Notes: a model not told the origin generated them from the sequence alone. 64,000 nucleotides of DNA from Pelagibacterales bacterium SAG-MED11 (GCA_014654265.1 JACWDI010000002.1:1-64000), one strand, 5' to 3'. Positions 33,707 to 42,186 are shown, counted from the first letter of the stretch. A program made the numbers and translations.

Positions 33707-34948
33707 TTATCTATCTGACCAGCTTGGAATAGGGTGGATCAATTTCGCTGAAGCCCATTTAGTCGGAGCTACAACTTTATTTTCACACTTACTTCCGTCA
33801 GCATTACACATAACTTGAAATAATACCATTGGCTTATCAACATTCTGACCACCTTCTGCAAATTTTATGTTTCCATAAAAAGTTTGCATATTAGTGGCAG
33901 CTAATGCATCCCTCACTTTTTTCTTGTCAAATGAGTTTGCTCTTTCAAATGCATCTTTGAATACTAACAAAGCTGCAGATGACTCAGCTGCTTGATATGG
34001 TGGGTCATAACCAAACTCTTTTGTAAAGTCAGCAGCATATTTCATTCCACCACCAAAGAACTTGTCTTTGTATGATAAAGATTTATGCCATTGAGATGCA
34101 CATAGTGCATATTCTGAGTTTTTACCATGTTGTTTAGATAATTTAGCAGCATCACAGTGTGTCATTGCTAACATTGGAACATCAACTTTCATTTCAGCGA
34201 TTTGTCTGATTGCAGTCAATGCACCTTTTGTATGACCTGAAACTACAAGAACATCTGGTTTTACAGCTTTAACTTTTGCTAAAGTTGCTGCCATATCATT
34301 TAGTTCTTTTGGTAATTTGTCATCAATAATGATTTTAGATCCTGTTCTTTCAGCAGCTTCTAAAATACCTAATCTAACGTCTTGTGAGAAAGCATCTTGT
34401 TCAAAAGCCTGTGCTATTTTAACAGGTTTGCCACCGTTCTTTTCAACAGCTAAATCAATTGCTACATCAAGATATAGGTTTGCTGGTGCAAGCACTGCAA
34501 ATAAATATTTATATCCTTTTGTAAATAATGATCTAGATGCACCATTAGCTTCTACCATTGGTACACCATATTTTTCTGTTACTGGAGCGATTGCTTTTGT
34601 TAATCCAGAACTGTATGGGCCAAGCATGAACTCAACACCATCTTGTGAGATTAATCTTTCTGCAAGCTGTGCTGCTCTTTTTGGGTTTGATTCATCATCG
34701 TAATAAATGATTTCAAACTTATAAGTTTTTCCACCAACTTTAACTCCACCCATGCTGTTGATTCTGTCAACGGCCATATTATAACCGTTTTGAGTGTGAA
34801 CACCATTTGAAGAATATTTTCCAGTTAATGAAATAGCAGAACCTAAAACTATCTTATCACCAACAACTTTTGCAAAAGATGTTACTGAAGTAGATAATAA
34901 TAATGCTATTGCAGAAATAAAACTTAAGATTATTTTATTTATTTTCAT
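33707..34948 (-). CDS. Liv-type periplasmic substrate-binding protein (second system)
   Basis: A 413-residue type I binding protein. A signal peptide (FISAIALLLSTSVTSFA) precedes IVLGSAISLTGKYSSNGVHTQNGYNMAVDRINSMGGV, the classic N-lobe start. YYDDESNPKRAAQLAERLI and FMLGPYSSGLTKAIAP are typical of amide/branched-chain-type binders. Three Cys occur in the C-lobe. It has a sigma70-like promoter with AAGGGA before ATG and a strong terminator after the stop. It heads the run LivH-hydrolase-secreted protein-LivM-LivG-LivF-AzlC-AzlD. The ligand cannot be told from sequence; it need not be a branched-chain amino acid. Confidence 0.9.
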   Translation of the reverse strand: MKINKIILSFISAIALLLSTSVTSFAKVVGDKIVLGSAISLTGKYSSNGVHTQNGYNMAVDRINSMGGVKVGGKTYKFEIIYYDDESNPKRAAQLAERLISQDGVEFMLGPYSSGLTKAIAPVTEKYGVPMVEANGASRSLFTKGYKYLFAVLAPANLYLDVAIDLAVEKNGGKPVKIAQAFEQDAFSQDVRLGILEAAERTGSKIIIDDKLPKELNDMAATLAKVKAVKPDVLVVSGHTKGALTAIRQIAEMKVDVPMLAMTHCDAAKLSKQHGKNSEYALCASQWHKSLSYKDKFFGGGMKYAADFTKEFGYDPPYQAAESSAALLVFKDAFERANSFDKKKVRDALAATNMQTFYGNIKFAEGGQNVDKPMVLFQVMCNADGSKCENKVVAPTKWASAKLIHPIPSWSDR

Positions 34949-34983
34949 TTTATTTCCCTTGTTAATTAATTAATTAATAGCTA

Positions 34984-35012
34984 ATTAAATAAAGAAAACA
35001 GTTGTTTTGCAA
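34984..35012 (-). promoter_or_regulatory. sigma70-type promoter of the second Liv SBP gene
   Basis: On the minus strand, TTGCAA (35007-35012) and TTTAAT (34984-34989) are separated by 17 bp. A TTAAT repeat tract (TTAATTAATTAATTAA) follows in the leader before the AAGGGA ribosome site. The -10 box is the same as in the promoter at 20360-20388. Confidence 0.5.
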
Positions 35013-35037
35013 GAGACAAAAGGTGCAATAAGTTTTT

Positions 35038-35652
35038 TTAATATTGTTGTGAAATAATAATTATTAGTGCAATTAGAACTAAAACACTCGCTGAGATTGT
35101 ATTAATTGTTTTTGGATTTGTTTTTATCCAAGTAATAAGTTTTTGTGCAAGTAAAGCGTAACCAATCAAAGATAAAAAATCTAAAACTACATAAGTTGTT
35201 ATTAAAATAAAAAATTGAACAACATAATTTGAATTAAAGTCTATAAACTGTGGAAATATTAATGGAAAAAACAACCAAGCCTTTGGACTTGTACCTGCAA
35301 CTAAAAAACCATCTTTAAAAAAAGAAAAAAAACTTTTTGAAGAGATTACATCTGAATTAATATTCTTTGGTGCTGTTTTGTAAACATCATAAGCTAAATA
35401 AAGTAAATAAATTACACCTATCCATTTTAATATACTTAAAAAATTTGGGTTATCCGAAAAAAAACTACCCAAAACAAATATAACTAAAGTAGCTTGAATT
35501 AAGTTTGCGGTAATATCTCCTAATGCAGTCCAAATACATTTTTGAACTCCGTAATTCATCGAATATGAGATAATAACAATTCTAGGAGTACCAGGTGTAA
35601 TAAAAAGAAAAATTATAATCTGTAAAAAAAGAAAATAATTTAAGGGGAGCAT
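35038..35652 (-). CDS. LysE/RhtB-family exporter with a hairpin leader
   Basis: A 204-residue inner-membrane exporter of the LysE/RhtB superfamily. The first loop reads LFITPGTPRIVII (PGT in place of the common PGP), then ALGDITANLIQATLVIFVLGSF and KWIGVIYLLYLAYDVYK follow the family pattern, with a charged linker near residue 100. No ribosome-binding site is visible: the 8 bases before ATG are UUUUUUAA, directly after a long hairpin. Expression may therefore be controlled through that leader. The substrate is unknown. Confidence 0.83.
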   Translation of the reverse strand: MLPLNYFLFLQIIIFLFITPGTPRIVIISYSMNYGVQKCIWTALGDITANLIQATLVIFVLGSFFSDNPNFLSILKWIGVIYLLYLAYDVYKTAPKNINSDVISSKSFFSFFKDGFLVAGTSPKAWLFFPLIFPQFIDFNSNYVVQFFILITTYVVLDFLSLIGYALLAQKLITWIKTNPKTINTISASVLVLIALIIIISQQY

Positions 35653-35654
35653 TT

Positions 35655-35709
35655 AAAAAAAGATAGCCCTTAAAAACCGGGAGCTAAAGATGGCTAAGAA
35701 GGACTATCT
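35655..35709 (-). promoter_or_regulatory. hairpin plus U-tract leader directly before a LysE-family start codon
   Basis: On the minus strand, AGATAGTCCTT (35709-35699) pairs along all 11 bases with AAGGGCTATCT (35671-35661), counting one G-U pair. The loop is 27 nt and six U follow, ending 2 nt before AUG. On the plus strand the same position is an A-C mismatch and there is no T-tract, so the RNA made from the minus strand is the likely functional one. A -10-like TATATTATTAT lies just upstream. It looks like a terminator or attenuator filling the whole leader. No known riboswitch was recognised. Confidence 0.6.
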
Positions 35710-35771
35710 ATAATAATATATCAGATCTGAAAAAAAATGCATTATCGATTTTTTTCAAATATAAGGAATTT

Positions 35772-36068
35772 ATGAAAAAAAAAGGTCACACCCCAATTAC
35801 CCGCGTCAAAAATCCTGAGCCAAATGTTGAAAGTCCAGATTGGGTCATCTGGGCTGCTTGGGCAGATAGAATCACTTTTGAGGAAATTGAAAAAAAAACT
35901 GGCTACAAAGAATCTGATGTAATTAAAATAATGAGACGATCTCTCAAACCATCATCATTTAGATTATGGAGAAAAAGAGTAAATCAAAAAAGTATAAAGC
36001 ACAGAAAAAAGTTCGAATACTCTAGAAAACAAATTACTAGTAAAATAAAAAAAGGTGACTATCTTTAA
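35772..36068 (+). CDS. DUF2805/TIGR03643-family small protein
   Basis: A 98-residue basic protein of the TIGR03643 (DUF2805) family, recognised from SPDWVIWAAWADRITFEEIEKKTG and MRRSLKPSSFRLWRKRV. The middle looks like a helix-turn-helix (FEEIEKKTGYKESDVIKIMRR), so DNA or RNA binding is plausible, but no function is established to my knowledge. AAGGAATTT precedes ATG. The glutaredoxin gene follows after 3 bp, probably in the same transcript. Confidence 0.8.
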   Translation: MKKKGHTPITRVKNPEPNVESPDWVIWAAWADRITFEEIEKKTGYKESDVIKIMRRSLKPSSFRLWRKRVNQKSIKHRKKFEYSRKQITSKIKKGDYL

Positions 36069-36071
36069 ATA

Positions 36072-36326
36072 ATGAAAAAAATAACAATTTATACAGGTCC
36101 ATTTTGTAATTATTGTGATGCAGCAAAAAGATTATTAACTAGAAACAATGCTACTTATAATGAAATTGATATTGGAAAAGTAGATGGTGCTATGGATGAA
36201 ATGATTAAAAAAGCTAATGGAAAAAGAACAATTCCTCAGATTTTTTTTAATGAAGAACACATTGGTGGCTACGATGAAGTCAGGGCTTTAGAAAAAGAAA
36301 ATAAATTACAAGATCTCTTAAAATAA
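36072..36326 (+). CDS. grxC: glutaredoxin 3-type
   Basis: An 84-residue glutaredoxin, a cytoplasmic glutathione-dependent thiol-disulfide reductase. The active site is GPFCNYCDAAKRLL; the motif is CNYC rather than the common CPYC. TIPQIFFNEEHIGGYDEVRAL holds the cis-Pro and glutathione-binding GGYD. The length is standard. Its 3' end overlaps the convergent membrane protein gene by 9 bp. Confidence 0.9.
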   Translation: MKKITIYTGPFCNYCDAAKRLLTRNNATYNEIDIGKVDGAMDEMIKKANGKRTIPQIFFNEEHIGGYDEVRALEKENKLQDLLK

Positions 36327-36659
36327 AACGAAGTAAACTATTAAAAAAATCAAAGAATATTCGAAAAAACTTTTAAAAATTGTTATTTGTTTTTCGTTAA
36401 ACTTTTGATTTATATATTTTTTTAGTAAATAAAAACCAATATTTACTAACAAAATTCCAATTGTAGCACCGATTATAGTAGATTTAATTGTAAAGTTTTT
36501 ATAACCAAAGTAACAAGCCACAACAAAAGTAAGCCAAGAAACTTTTGTAATAAAAATTTTGAATATTATTCCAGCTTTCTTACTAAAAATTGATTGTGTT
36601 TTTATTATTGAGTATGACCAAATAATTCCAGTTAAAAAGCTAATGTACTTAATAATCAT
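36318..36659 (-). CDS. small membrane protein of unknown function
   Basis: A 113-residue protein with about four hydrophobic segments (for example IIKYISFLTGIIWSYSII, WLTFVVACYFGY, IIGATIGILLVNIGFYLL and a C-terminal YSLIFLIVYFVLF) separated by short basic loops. I do not recognise a family. It overlaps the msrB stop by 1 bp, so it is co-transcribed as the last gene of the dadA-msrB run. Confidence 0.6.
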   Translation of the reverse strand: MIIKYISFLTGIIWSYSIIKTQSIFSKKAGIIFKIFITKVSWLTFVVACYFGYKNFTIKSTIIGATIGILLVNIGFYLLKKYINQKFNEKQITIFKSFFEYSLIFLIVYFVLF

Positions 36660-37027
36660 TATTTTTCTTTAAAAACTAAGCAAATCCCATTATTACAATA
36701 TCTTTTTCCTGTAGGTTGAGGTCCATCTTCAAAGATATGACCGTGGTGACCACCACAATTTTTACAATGATACTCTGTTCTTGCATATCCTATTAAATGA
36801 TCAGTTTTAGTTTCAAAAACTTCAGGTAAAGACTCGAAAAAAGAAGGCCAACCAGAACCACTTTCATATTTACTATTTGAATTAAATAATTTTATTCCAC
36901 AGTTTGCACAATGATAACTTCCTTCTCGTTTTTCATTGTTTAATTCACTAGTACCAGGTGGTTCAGTTCCATCCTCGAACATAACTAATTTTTGTTCTGC
37001 AGTTAGATTAGGATTTTTTTTAACCAT
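36659..37027 (-). CDS. msrB: peptide-methionine (R)-S-oxide reductase MsrB
   Basis: MsrB repairs methionine-R-sulfoxide in proteins. Two zinc CxxC pairs are present (CANC and CKNC), with GSGWPSFFESL, GYARTEYHCKNCGGHHGHIFEDGP and the catalytic Cys in RYCNNGICL. An extra Cys sits five residues after the catalytic one, where many MsrB proteins have Ala/Ser-Leu. The track start at 37048 lies inside the upstream HDAC-family gene; MVKKNPNLT at 37027 gives a clean 4-bp gap and a normal length of 122. Confidence 0.9.
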   Translation of the reverse strand: MVKKNPNLTAEQKLVMFEDGTEPPGTSELNNEKREGSYHCANCGIKLFNSNSKYESGSGWPSFFESLPEVFETKTDHLIGYARTEYHCKNCGGHHGHIFEDGPQPTGKRYCNNGICLVFKEK

Positions 37028-37031
37028 AAAA

Positions 37032-37925
37032 TTATAATAATTTAGCACATGATTGGTGTAAAAATGAGTGCAATTCGACTAATTTATCAAAGTCTTTGTT
37101 ATAACCCCCTCCTAAAACACCACAAAGGGGGATACCCTTTGAAAAGAAGTTTTCTGTAACAAGTTCATCTCTTTCTTTAATTCCTTCGTCGGAAATCTTT
37201 AAATTACCTAATCGATCATTATGATGAATATCAACACCAGCTATATAAAAAACATAATCAAAATTTTCTTCATTAAGCTCATTTAAATAAAACTTGAGAG
37301 TTTTAAGATATTGTTTGTCCTCTAAATTATCCTCAAGTTCAACATCTAGATCACTTATTGATTTTTTAGCAGGATAGTTTGATTTTGAGTGCATGCTAAA
37401 AGTAAATACATTTGAATTACCTTTAAATATATCTGAATTTCCATTTCCTTGATGTACATCTAAATCAACAATTAAAATTCTACCTGCTAGTCCTCTATCA
37501 AGTAGATAATATGCAGCTACTGCTACATCATTAAAAACACAATAACCAGCACCACCCTCAAAATTTGCATGGTGACTACCTCCAGCAGTATTGCAAGCAA
37601 GACCATAATTAATTGCAAGCTTTGATGCTAAAACGGTTCCCCCAGTTGCTACCAAGGATCTTTGAACGACACTATCGACTAAAGGGAAACCAATTTTTTT
37701 TACTCCATTTTTATCTAAAGTTTTATTCTTAATATCTTTAATATATTTTTCCGAATGAGCCCTTTTTAAGGTCTCATCAGAACATGGATATGGTTTATGA
37801 AATTCTTTTACTATCTTTTGATCTATTAGATATTTTGCAAGTTCACTAAATTTGTTAATTGGAAATTTATGATCATCTCCAATTTTAGCAAAATAATCTT
37901 CATGATTAATAACTGGCAAATCCAT
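37032..37925 (-). CDS. histone deacetylase-superfamily amidohydrolase
   Basis: A zinc amidohydrolase of the HDAC/AcuC/acetylpolyamine-amidohydrolase superfamily. Motifs are GGSHHANFEGGAGYCVFND (catalytic His pair), ILIVDLDVHQGNGN (zinc Asp and His), AGVDIHHNDRLGNLK (zinc Asp) and GVLGGGYNKD. The track extends to 37964 inside the dehydrogenase gene; the Met at 37925 (MDLPVINHEDYFAKIG) leaves a 2-bp gap and 297 residues. It would remove acetyl groups from lysine, acetoin-pathway proteins or acetylpolyamines; the substrate is undetermined. Confidence 0.85.
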   Translation of the reverse strand: MDLPVINHEDYFAKIGDDHKFPINKFSELAKYLIDQKIVKEFHKPYPCSDETLKRAHSEKYIKDIKNKTLDKNGVKKIGFPLVDSVVQRSLVATGGTVLASKLAINYGLACNTAGGSHHANFEGGAGYCVFNDVAVAAYYLLDRGLAGRILIVDLDVHQGNGNSDIFKGNSNVFTFSMHSKSNYPAKKSISDLDVELEDNLEDKQYLKTLKFYLNELNEENFDYVFYIAGVDIHHNDRLGNLKISDEGIKERDELVTENFFSKGIPLCGVLGGGYNKDFDKLVELHSFLHQSCAKLL

Positions 37926-37927
37926 TT

Positions 37928-38878
37928 TTATTCTATAATACGAATAGGTTTTCCATTTACACAAGACTCTAAAGACTCGATCATTTGATTATAATAAGTA
38001 GTGTAATTTTCAGCTGTCACATAGCCAATATGAGGGGTAAGCAAAGCATTTGGTAAAAATCTCAATTTATTGTTTTCAGGTAAAGGTTCTTTATCGTAAA
38101 CATCAATTCCAGCTCCTGCAATTTCGTTAGTTGATAAAGCTATTATTAAATCATCTTCATTTATAATTGGACCTCTTGAGGTGTTTATTAAGAAAGAAGT
38201 CTTTTTCATTTTATCCATCTCTTTTAAAGTAATGCAATCTTTGTATCTCTCTCCACCTTGAACATGAATTGATAGAAAGTCTGAATTCTTAATTAAATCT
38301 TCTTTACTACATGGCAGAACATCTAGTTCCTTACAAGTATCTAAGTTTAAATTTTCACTCCAAGCCATGACTTGCATGCCAAAAGCTTTTCCAATTTTAG
38401 CTACTTGTGATCCAACTTTACCTAGTCCAATTAAACCCAAAATTTTTCCTTTAAGCTCCACCCCTACTGTTGTCTGCCAGTATCCTTGATACATATTATC
38501 AATTTCCTCTTTAAAATTTCTAGCTAATCCAAGTATTAAACCCCATGTCAACTCAGGAGTTGGATTAATATTCGTTTCTGTTCCACAAACTGTAATTTTT
38601 CTTTTTTTGGCGGCCACTAGATCAATAGATTTATTTCTTAATCCACTTGTAATAATAAATTTTAATTTAGTTAAATTTTCAATAATTTTTTTGGTAATTG
38701 GAGTTCTTTCTCGCATTACCAATAACGCTTCAAAATCTGATAATTGCTCAATTACATCCGCTTCATCAACAAAAGGTTCACTGAAAATTTTAATTTCATA
38801 TTTCCCTGATAGTTTTTCTAAATCAATAAATTGTTGAGAAACATTTTGATAATCATCTAAAATTGCAACTTTAAGCAT
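37928..38878 (-). CDS. D-2-hydroxyacid dehydrogenase (SerA/GhrA-like)
   Basis: A 316-residue NAD-dependent dehydrogenase interconverting 2-keto acids and D-2-hydroxyacids. It has the Rossmann motif GLIGLGKVGSQVAKI, the catalytic Arg in VQGGERYKD or NTSRGPIINEDDL, the Glu in DVYDKEPLPENN and the catalytic His in LLTPHIGYVT. Phosphoglycerate dehydrogenase is a relative, but the protein lacks an ACT domain. It overlaps the EamA gene by 8 bp. Confidence 0.88.
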   Translation of the reverse strand: MLKVAILDDYQNVSQQFIDLEKLSGKYEIKIFSEPFVDEADVIEQLSDFEALLVMRERTPITKKIIENLTKLKFIITSGLRNKSIDLVAAKKRKITVCGTETNINPTPELTWGLILGLARNFKEEIDNMYQGYWQTTVGVELKGKILGLIGLGKVGSQVAKIGKAFGMQVMAWSENLNLDTCKELDVLPCSKEDLIKNSDFLSIHVQGGERYKDCITLKEMDKMKKTSFLINTSRGPIINEDDLIIALSTNEIAGAGIDVYDKEPLPENNKLRFLPNALLTPHIGYVTAENYTTYYNQMIESLESCVNGKPIRIIE

Positions 38879-39764
38879 TTTTTATTTCCTTATTTGATAA
38901 GAATAAACCTAATATAATTAAAATTGCTCCAATCAAGTGAAAAAATTGAAATTGTTCATTATAAAAGAATATTGCCATTATTGTGCTGAATAATGGAATT
39001 AGAGATAAGAATATGCCGGCTCTATTTGCCCCAATGATAGAAACTGCTCCAGCCCAGCAATAATAAGATCCGATACTTGGAAATATTGCAACATAGATTA
39101 AAATATAAAAAAGATTTTCACTTATCTCAATAACTTTTCCCTGAGTTATATCTAAAATAAAAAGTGGCAGAAGAAAAATTAATCCAAATGTACAAATTAT
39201 GTGGACCAGAGTAAGTAAAGATACTTCAAAGGTTCTTTTTCTTAAATACGCAGAATATATTCCCCATGCAATTATTGCTCCAATCATAAATAGATCTCCC
39301 CTATTAAAATTTAAGGTAAGTAAAATATTAAGATCAATTCTAGTAATAATAGCTAAAATTCCAAAGACAGAAATTAGTAATCCAGATATTTGAAAAATAT
39401 TTGTTTTTTCAATTTTTAACAGAAAGCAAACTAAAATTATTGTTACAGGTATTGCAGTATTAAAAAGTGATGCATTGATCACTTGAGTATGATTTAAGGC
39501 ATTATAAGTAAGTGAAGTGAATATGCACACACTGGTAGAGCCTAAAATAAGAAATAATGATACGTTTCTTTTAATTTGATTTTTTAATTTTAATATCTCT
39601 TTATAAGTGAATGGAAGTAAAATTATCCATACTAGGCACCATCTTAAAAATGCAAGTGAGTTTGGAGGTATATTTTCTAAATAAGCAAACTTTCCTAATG
39701 TAAAGTTACCTGCCCAGAATAATGTAGCACATACCAGCATTACATATGCTTTGGTATTTTGCAT
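38871..39764 (-). CDS. EamA/DMT-family transporter
   Basis: A 297-residue ten-helix membrane protein of the drug/metabolite transporter superfamily, opening MLVCATLFWAGNFTLGKFAYLENIPP with the usual first-helix motif, and with a second EamA half beginning GDLFMIGAIIAWGIYSAYL. It lies 3 bp after the DadA-like gene and overlaps the hydroxyacid dehydrogenase by 8 bp. It may export a metabolite of this small operon. Confidence 0.85.
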   Translation of the reverse strand: MQNTKAYVMLVCATLFWAGNFTLGKFAYLENIPPNSLAFLRWCLVWIILLPFTYKEILKLKNQIKRNVSLFLILGSTSVCIFTSLTYNALNHTQVINASLFNTAIPVTIILVCFLLKIEKTNIFQISGLLISVFGILAIITRIDLNILLTLNFNRGDLFMIGAIIAWGIYSAYLRKRTFEVSLLTLVHIICTFGLIFLLPLFILDITQGKVIEISENLFYILIYVAIFPSIGSYYCWAGAVSIIGANRAGIFLSLIPLFSTIMAIFFYNEQFQFFHLIGAILIILGLFLSNKEIKNA

Positions 39765-39767
39765 GAA

Positions 39768-41009
39768 CTAATTGAATCTTGCTGAGCTATAAGGGTCTAA
39801 ATTTAAATTGGTATTTTCTTTAGCTATCATTCCAGAAACAATCTTTCCAGAAATTGGACCTAATGTCCATCCTAAATGATGATGTCCAAAACAATAGAAA
39901 ACATTTTTATGATTTTTTGATGGTCCCATTACTGGTAAAAAGTCTGGTAAAGTTGGCCTAAATCCTAACCACTCATCTTCATGATCCGGCAAATCCCCTA
40001 ACATATATTTAGCATTATCAATTAAATTTTTTATTCTTGATTTTGAAAGAGGATTATCTAATCCACCAAACTCAACTGTTCCAACAACTCTCAATCCTTG
40101 CTCCATTGGGGTGATCCCAAAGCCTCGATTAGAAAATATTACTGGTCTACTTAACAGATGATCACAATCTTTAAAATGCACATGATATCCCCTTTCAGTA
40201 TCTAAAGGAATTTTTTCATCTAATTTATCTGTTAATCTTTTAGAAAATGCCCCACAAGCAATAACCACTCTATCAAAAGAATATCTGTTATTGTCAGTTA
40301 TAAATACAGGACTGTCATCATCAAAACTTATATCTTGAACATTCATTTTATTAAATTTTCCACCTTTTTTTATAAAAAGTTCAAAAAGTTTTAATAAAAT
40401 CTTTTTTGGATTTCTTGCATGTCTTGCGTAAGGATAATAAACGCCAGCATGATAAAATGGTTTTATGTTAGGCTCTAAGTCATGAATTTCATCTTTATTT
40501 ACAAGTTGTTGTTTGACACCTAATTCTTCTCTAACTTTAATTTCTAATTCTCTGCTTTTTAAATCTTTATCATTCCATATATAAAGTATTCCTTTATTTT
40601 CAACTAATCCCTCTAAGTCTATTTCGTCAAATAATTCATCATATGCTGGTAAAGCTAAATCTAAAATTTGATGCATGTTTCTAGCTGTGTGCATCATTTT
40701 ATTTTTTGATGTATTTAAAATAAATTTAATAAACCATGGGATCATTTTTGGAACATAATTCCATTTAAGTGCCAATGGTCCAGTAGAGCTCATCAACATT
40801 GCTGGAACATCAGCTAAAACATCAGTTCTGTTTAAAGATAGTGAAGCATATGGAGAAAAATGCCCTGCATTTCCATACGATGCTGCCGGGCTGCCGGGCT
40901 CTTCTCTATCAAAAACCGTTACATCAAAACCTTTTTTTTGAAGAAATAAAGCATTGGATATTCCTTGAATACCAGCACCAATTATTCCAACTTTTAAAGG
41001 ATTACTCAT
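39768..41009 (-). CDS. dadA: FAD-dependent D-amino acid dehydrogenase-like (DadA family)
   Basis: A 413-residue flavoprotein of the DAO/DadA family, which oxidatively deaminates D-amino acids to 2-keto acids at the inner membrane. The N-terminal FAD motif is VGIIGAGIQGISNALFLQKKG, with SYGNAGHFSPYA after it, RVVIACGAFSKRL in the middle and the C-terminal HHLGWTLGPISGKIVS. With a D-2-hydroxyacid dehydrogenase two genes downstream, the operon could turn a D-amino acid into a keto acid and then a hydroxyacid; that link is inferred. Related sarcosine or glycine oxidases are alternatives. Confidence 0.8.
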   Translation of the reverse strand: MSNPLKVGIIGAGIQGISNALFLQKKGFDVTVFDREEPGSPAASYGNAGHFSPYASLSLNRTDVLADVPAMLMSSTGPLALKWNYVPKMIPWFIKFILNTSKNKMMHTARNMHQILDLALPAYDELFDEIDLEGLVENKGILYIWNDKDLKSRELEIKVREELGVKQQLVNKDEIHDLEPNIKPFYHAGVYYPYARHARNPKKILLKLFELFIKKGGKFNKMNVQDISFDDDSPVFITDNNRYSFDRVVIACGAFSKRLTDKLDEKIPLDTERGYHVHFKDCDHLLSRPVIFSNRGFGITPMEQGLRVVGTVEFGGLDNPLSKSRIKNLIDNAKYMLGDLPDHEDEWLGFRPTLPDFLPVMGPSKNHKNVFYCFGHHHLGWTLGPISGKIVSGMIAKENTNLNLDPYSSARFN

Positions 41010-41058
41010 AATAAACTTATATAATAATTTTTAAAATAAATTAGGTGACAAATTATAC

Positions 41059-42186
41059 TTATGCAATTGATTGTTGGTTGTGGACTTTGGCACTCATTAC
41101 TATTCCAAAGCCGATCATTGTAGCCAACATTGATGACCCACCATAAGACATAATTGGCAAAGGTGATCCAACTATTGGAAGCAAACCAAGTACCATGCTC
41201 ATATTAATTGTGATGTAAACAAAAATTGATGCTGCAAAACTGTAACAAAATAATTTTGCAAAATAACTTCTAGATTGAGCGCCAATTGCAACTATCCTAT
41301 AAATAATGATTGCATATATTAAAAGAAGAAATACTGAACCAATAAATCCAAATTCCTCAGAAAATAATGTGAAAATAAAATCTGTATGTTTTTCTGGTAA
41401 AAACTCTAAATAACTTTGAGTGCCTTTTAAAAAACCTTTACCAAAAATTCCTCCTGAACCAACAGCAATTTTAGATTGAATTATTTGATATCCTGCACCC
41501 AGAGGATCTCTATCTGGGTTTAAGAAAGTTAAAACTCTTAATTTTTGATAAGGCTTTAAAAAAGAGATTATAAAAGGTAAAGAGATTAAAAATCCTATCA
41601 TAGTATAGATAAAATATTTATGATTTATTCCAGCAAACCATAATACAGCCAGTCCACTAATAGATATTAGAAGTGAAGTTCCTAAATCAGGTTGAACAAT
41701 TACTAAACCCATGGGTAATAGAATAATAATCAAAGATGATAAAATTGCATAAAGTGAATTTACGTTTTCTAATTTCATTCTATGAAAATATTTAGCCAAA
41801 CATAAAATGATGCATATCTTCATTAATTCTGAGGGTTGTAAATTTATAAAATATAAATCTATCCATCTTTGAGATCCTGAAGATTTAATTCCAAATAAAT
41901 ATGTCCAAATTAAAAGTCCAATTATTATAATATAAAAAAAATAACCAATAGAATACCAAAATTTGATATTAATAAATGAAAATATCAACATCATAATTGT
42001 AAAAACAATCAACTTAGTAAAATGACTCTTAGTATGAAATAAAATTTTTCCTCCATCAGTTGAGTACATCGTAGCAAGACTAATAACACCCAACAACAAA
42101 ATACATGCCATTAAAACATAGTCAAAATTTGCTAATTTTGAAAAAAAATTAAAATTATTTGTTGTAAATCTATTATGTTGGTACAT
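41059..42186 (-). CDS. rodA: rod-shape peptidoglycan polymerase RodA
   Basis: A 375-residue SEDS-family glycosyltransferase that polymerises peptidoglycan with PBP2 for side-wall growth. It has about ten membrane helices. The motif YFINLQPSELMKICIILCLA and the region GSGGIFGKGFLKGTQSYLEFLPEKHTDFIF hold conserved catalytic residues, and the C-terminal PLPIMSYGGSSMLATMIGFGI is characteristic. It abuts mrdA directly. It is the last gene of the mreBCD-mrdA-rodA series. Confidence 0.95.
   Translation of the reverse strand: MYQHNRFTTNNFNFFSKLANFDYVLMACILLLGVISLATMYSTDGGKILFHTKSHFTKLIVFTIMMLIFSFINIKFWYSIGYFFYIIIIGLLIWTYLFGIKSSGSQRWIDLYFINLQPSELMKICIILCLAKYFHRMKLENVNSLYAILSSLIIILLPMGLVIVQPDLGTSLLISISGLAVLWFAGINHKYFIYTMIGFLISLPFIISFLKPYQKLRVLTFLNPDRDPLGAGYQIIQSKIAVGSGGIFGKGFLKGTQSYLEFLPEKHTDFIFTLFSEEFGFIGSVFLLLIYAIIIYRIVAIGAQSRSYFAKLFCYSFAASIFVYITINMSMVLGLLPIVGSPLPIMSYGGSSMLATMIGFGIVMSAKVHNQQSIA

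Noticed and set aside
34949-34983. TTAAT tandem repeat before the second Liv SBP gene
   Set aside because: A short AT repeat in an AT-rich leader is expected by chance; I note it only as part of the leader.
35653-35709. Identity of the hairpin as a SAM-II/SAM-V or glycine riboswitch
   Set aside because: GCTAAA- and AAGG-like pieces on the plus strand look suggestive, but the stem is better on the other strand and I cannot match a known consensus.
37926-37964. 13-residue N-terminal extension of the HDAC-family protein
   Set aside because: It lies inside the upstream dehydrogenase gene and has no family similarity; the Met at 37925 is better.
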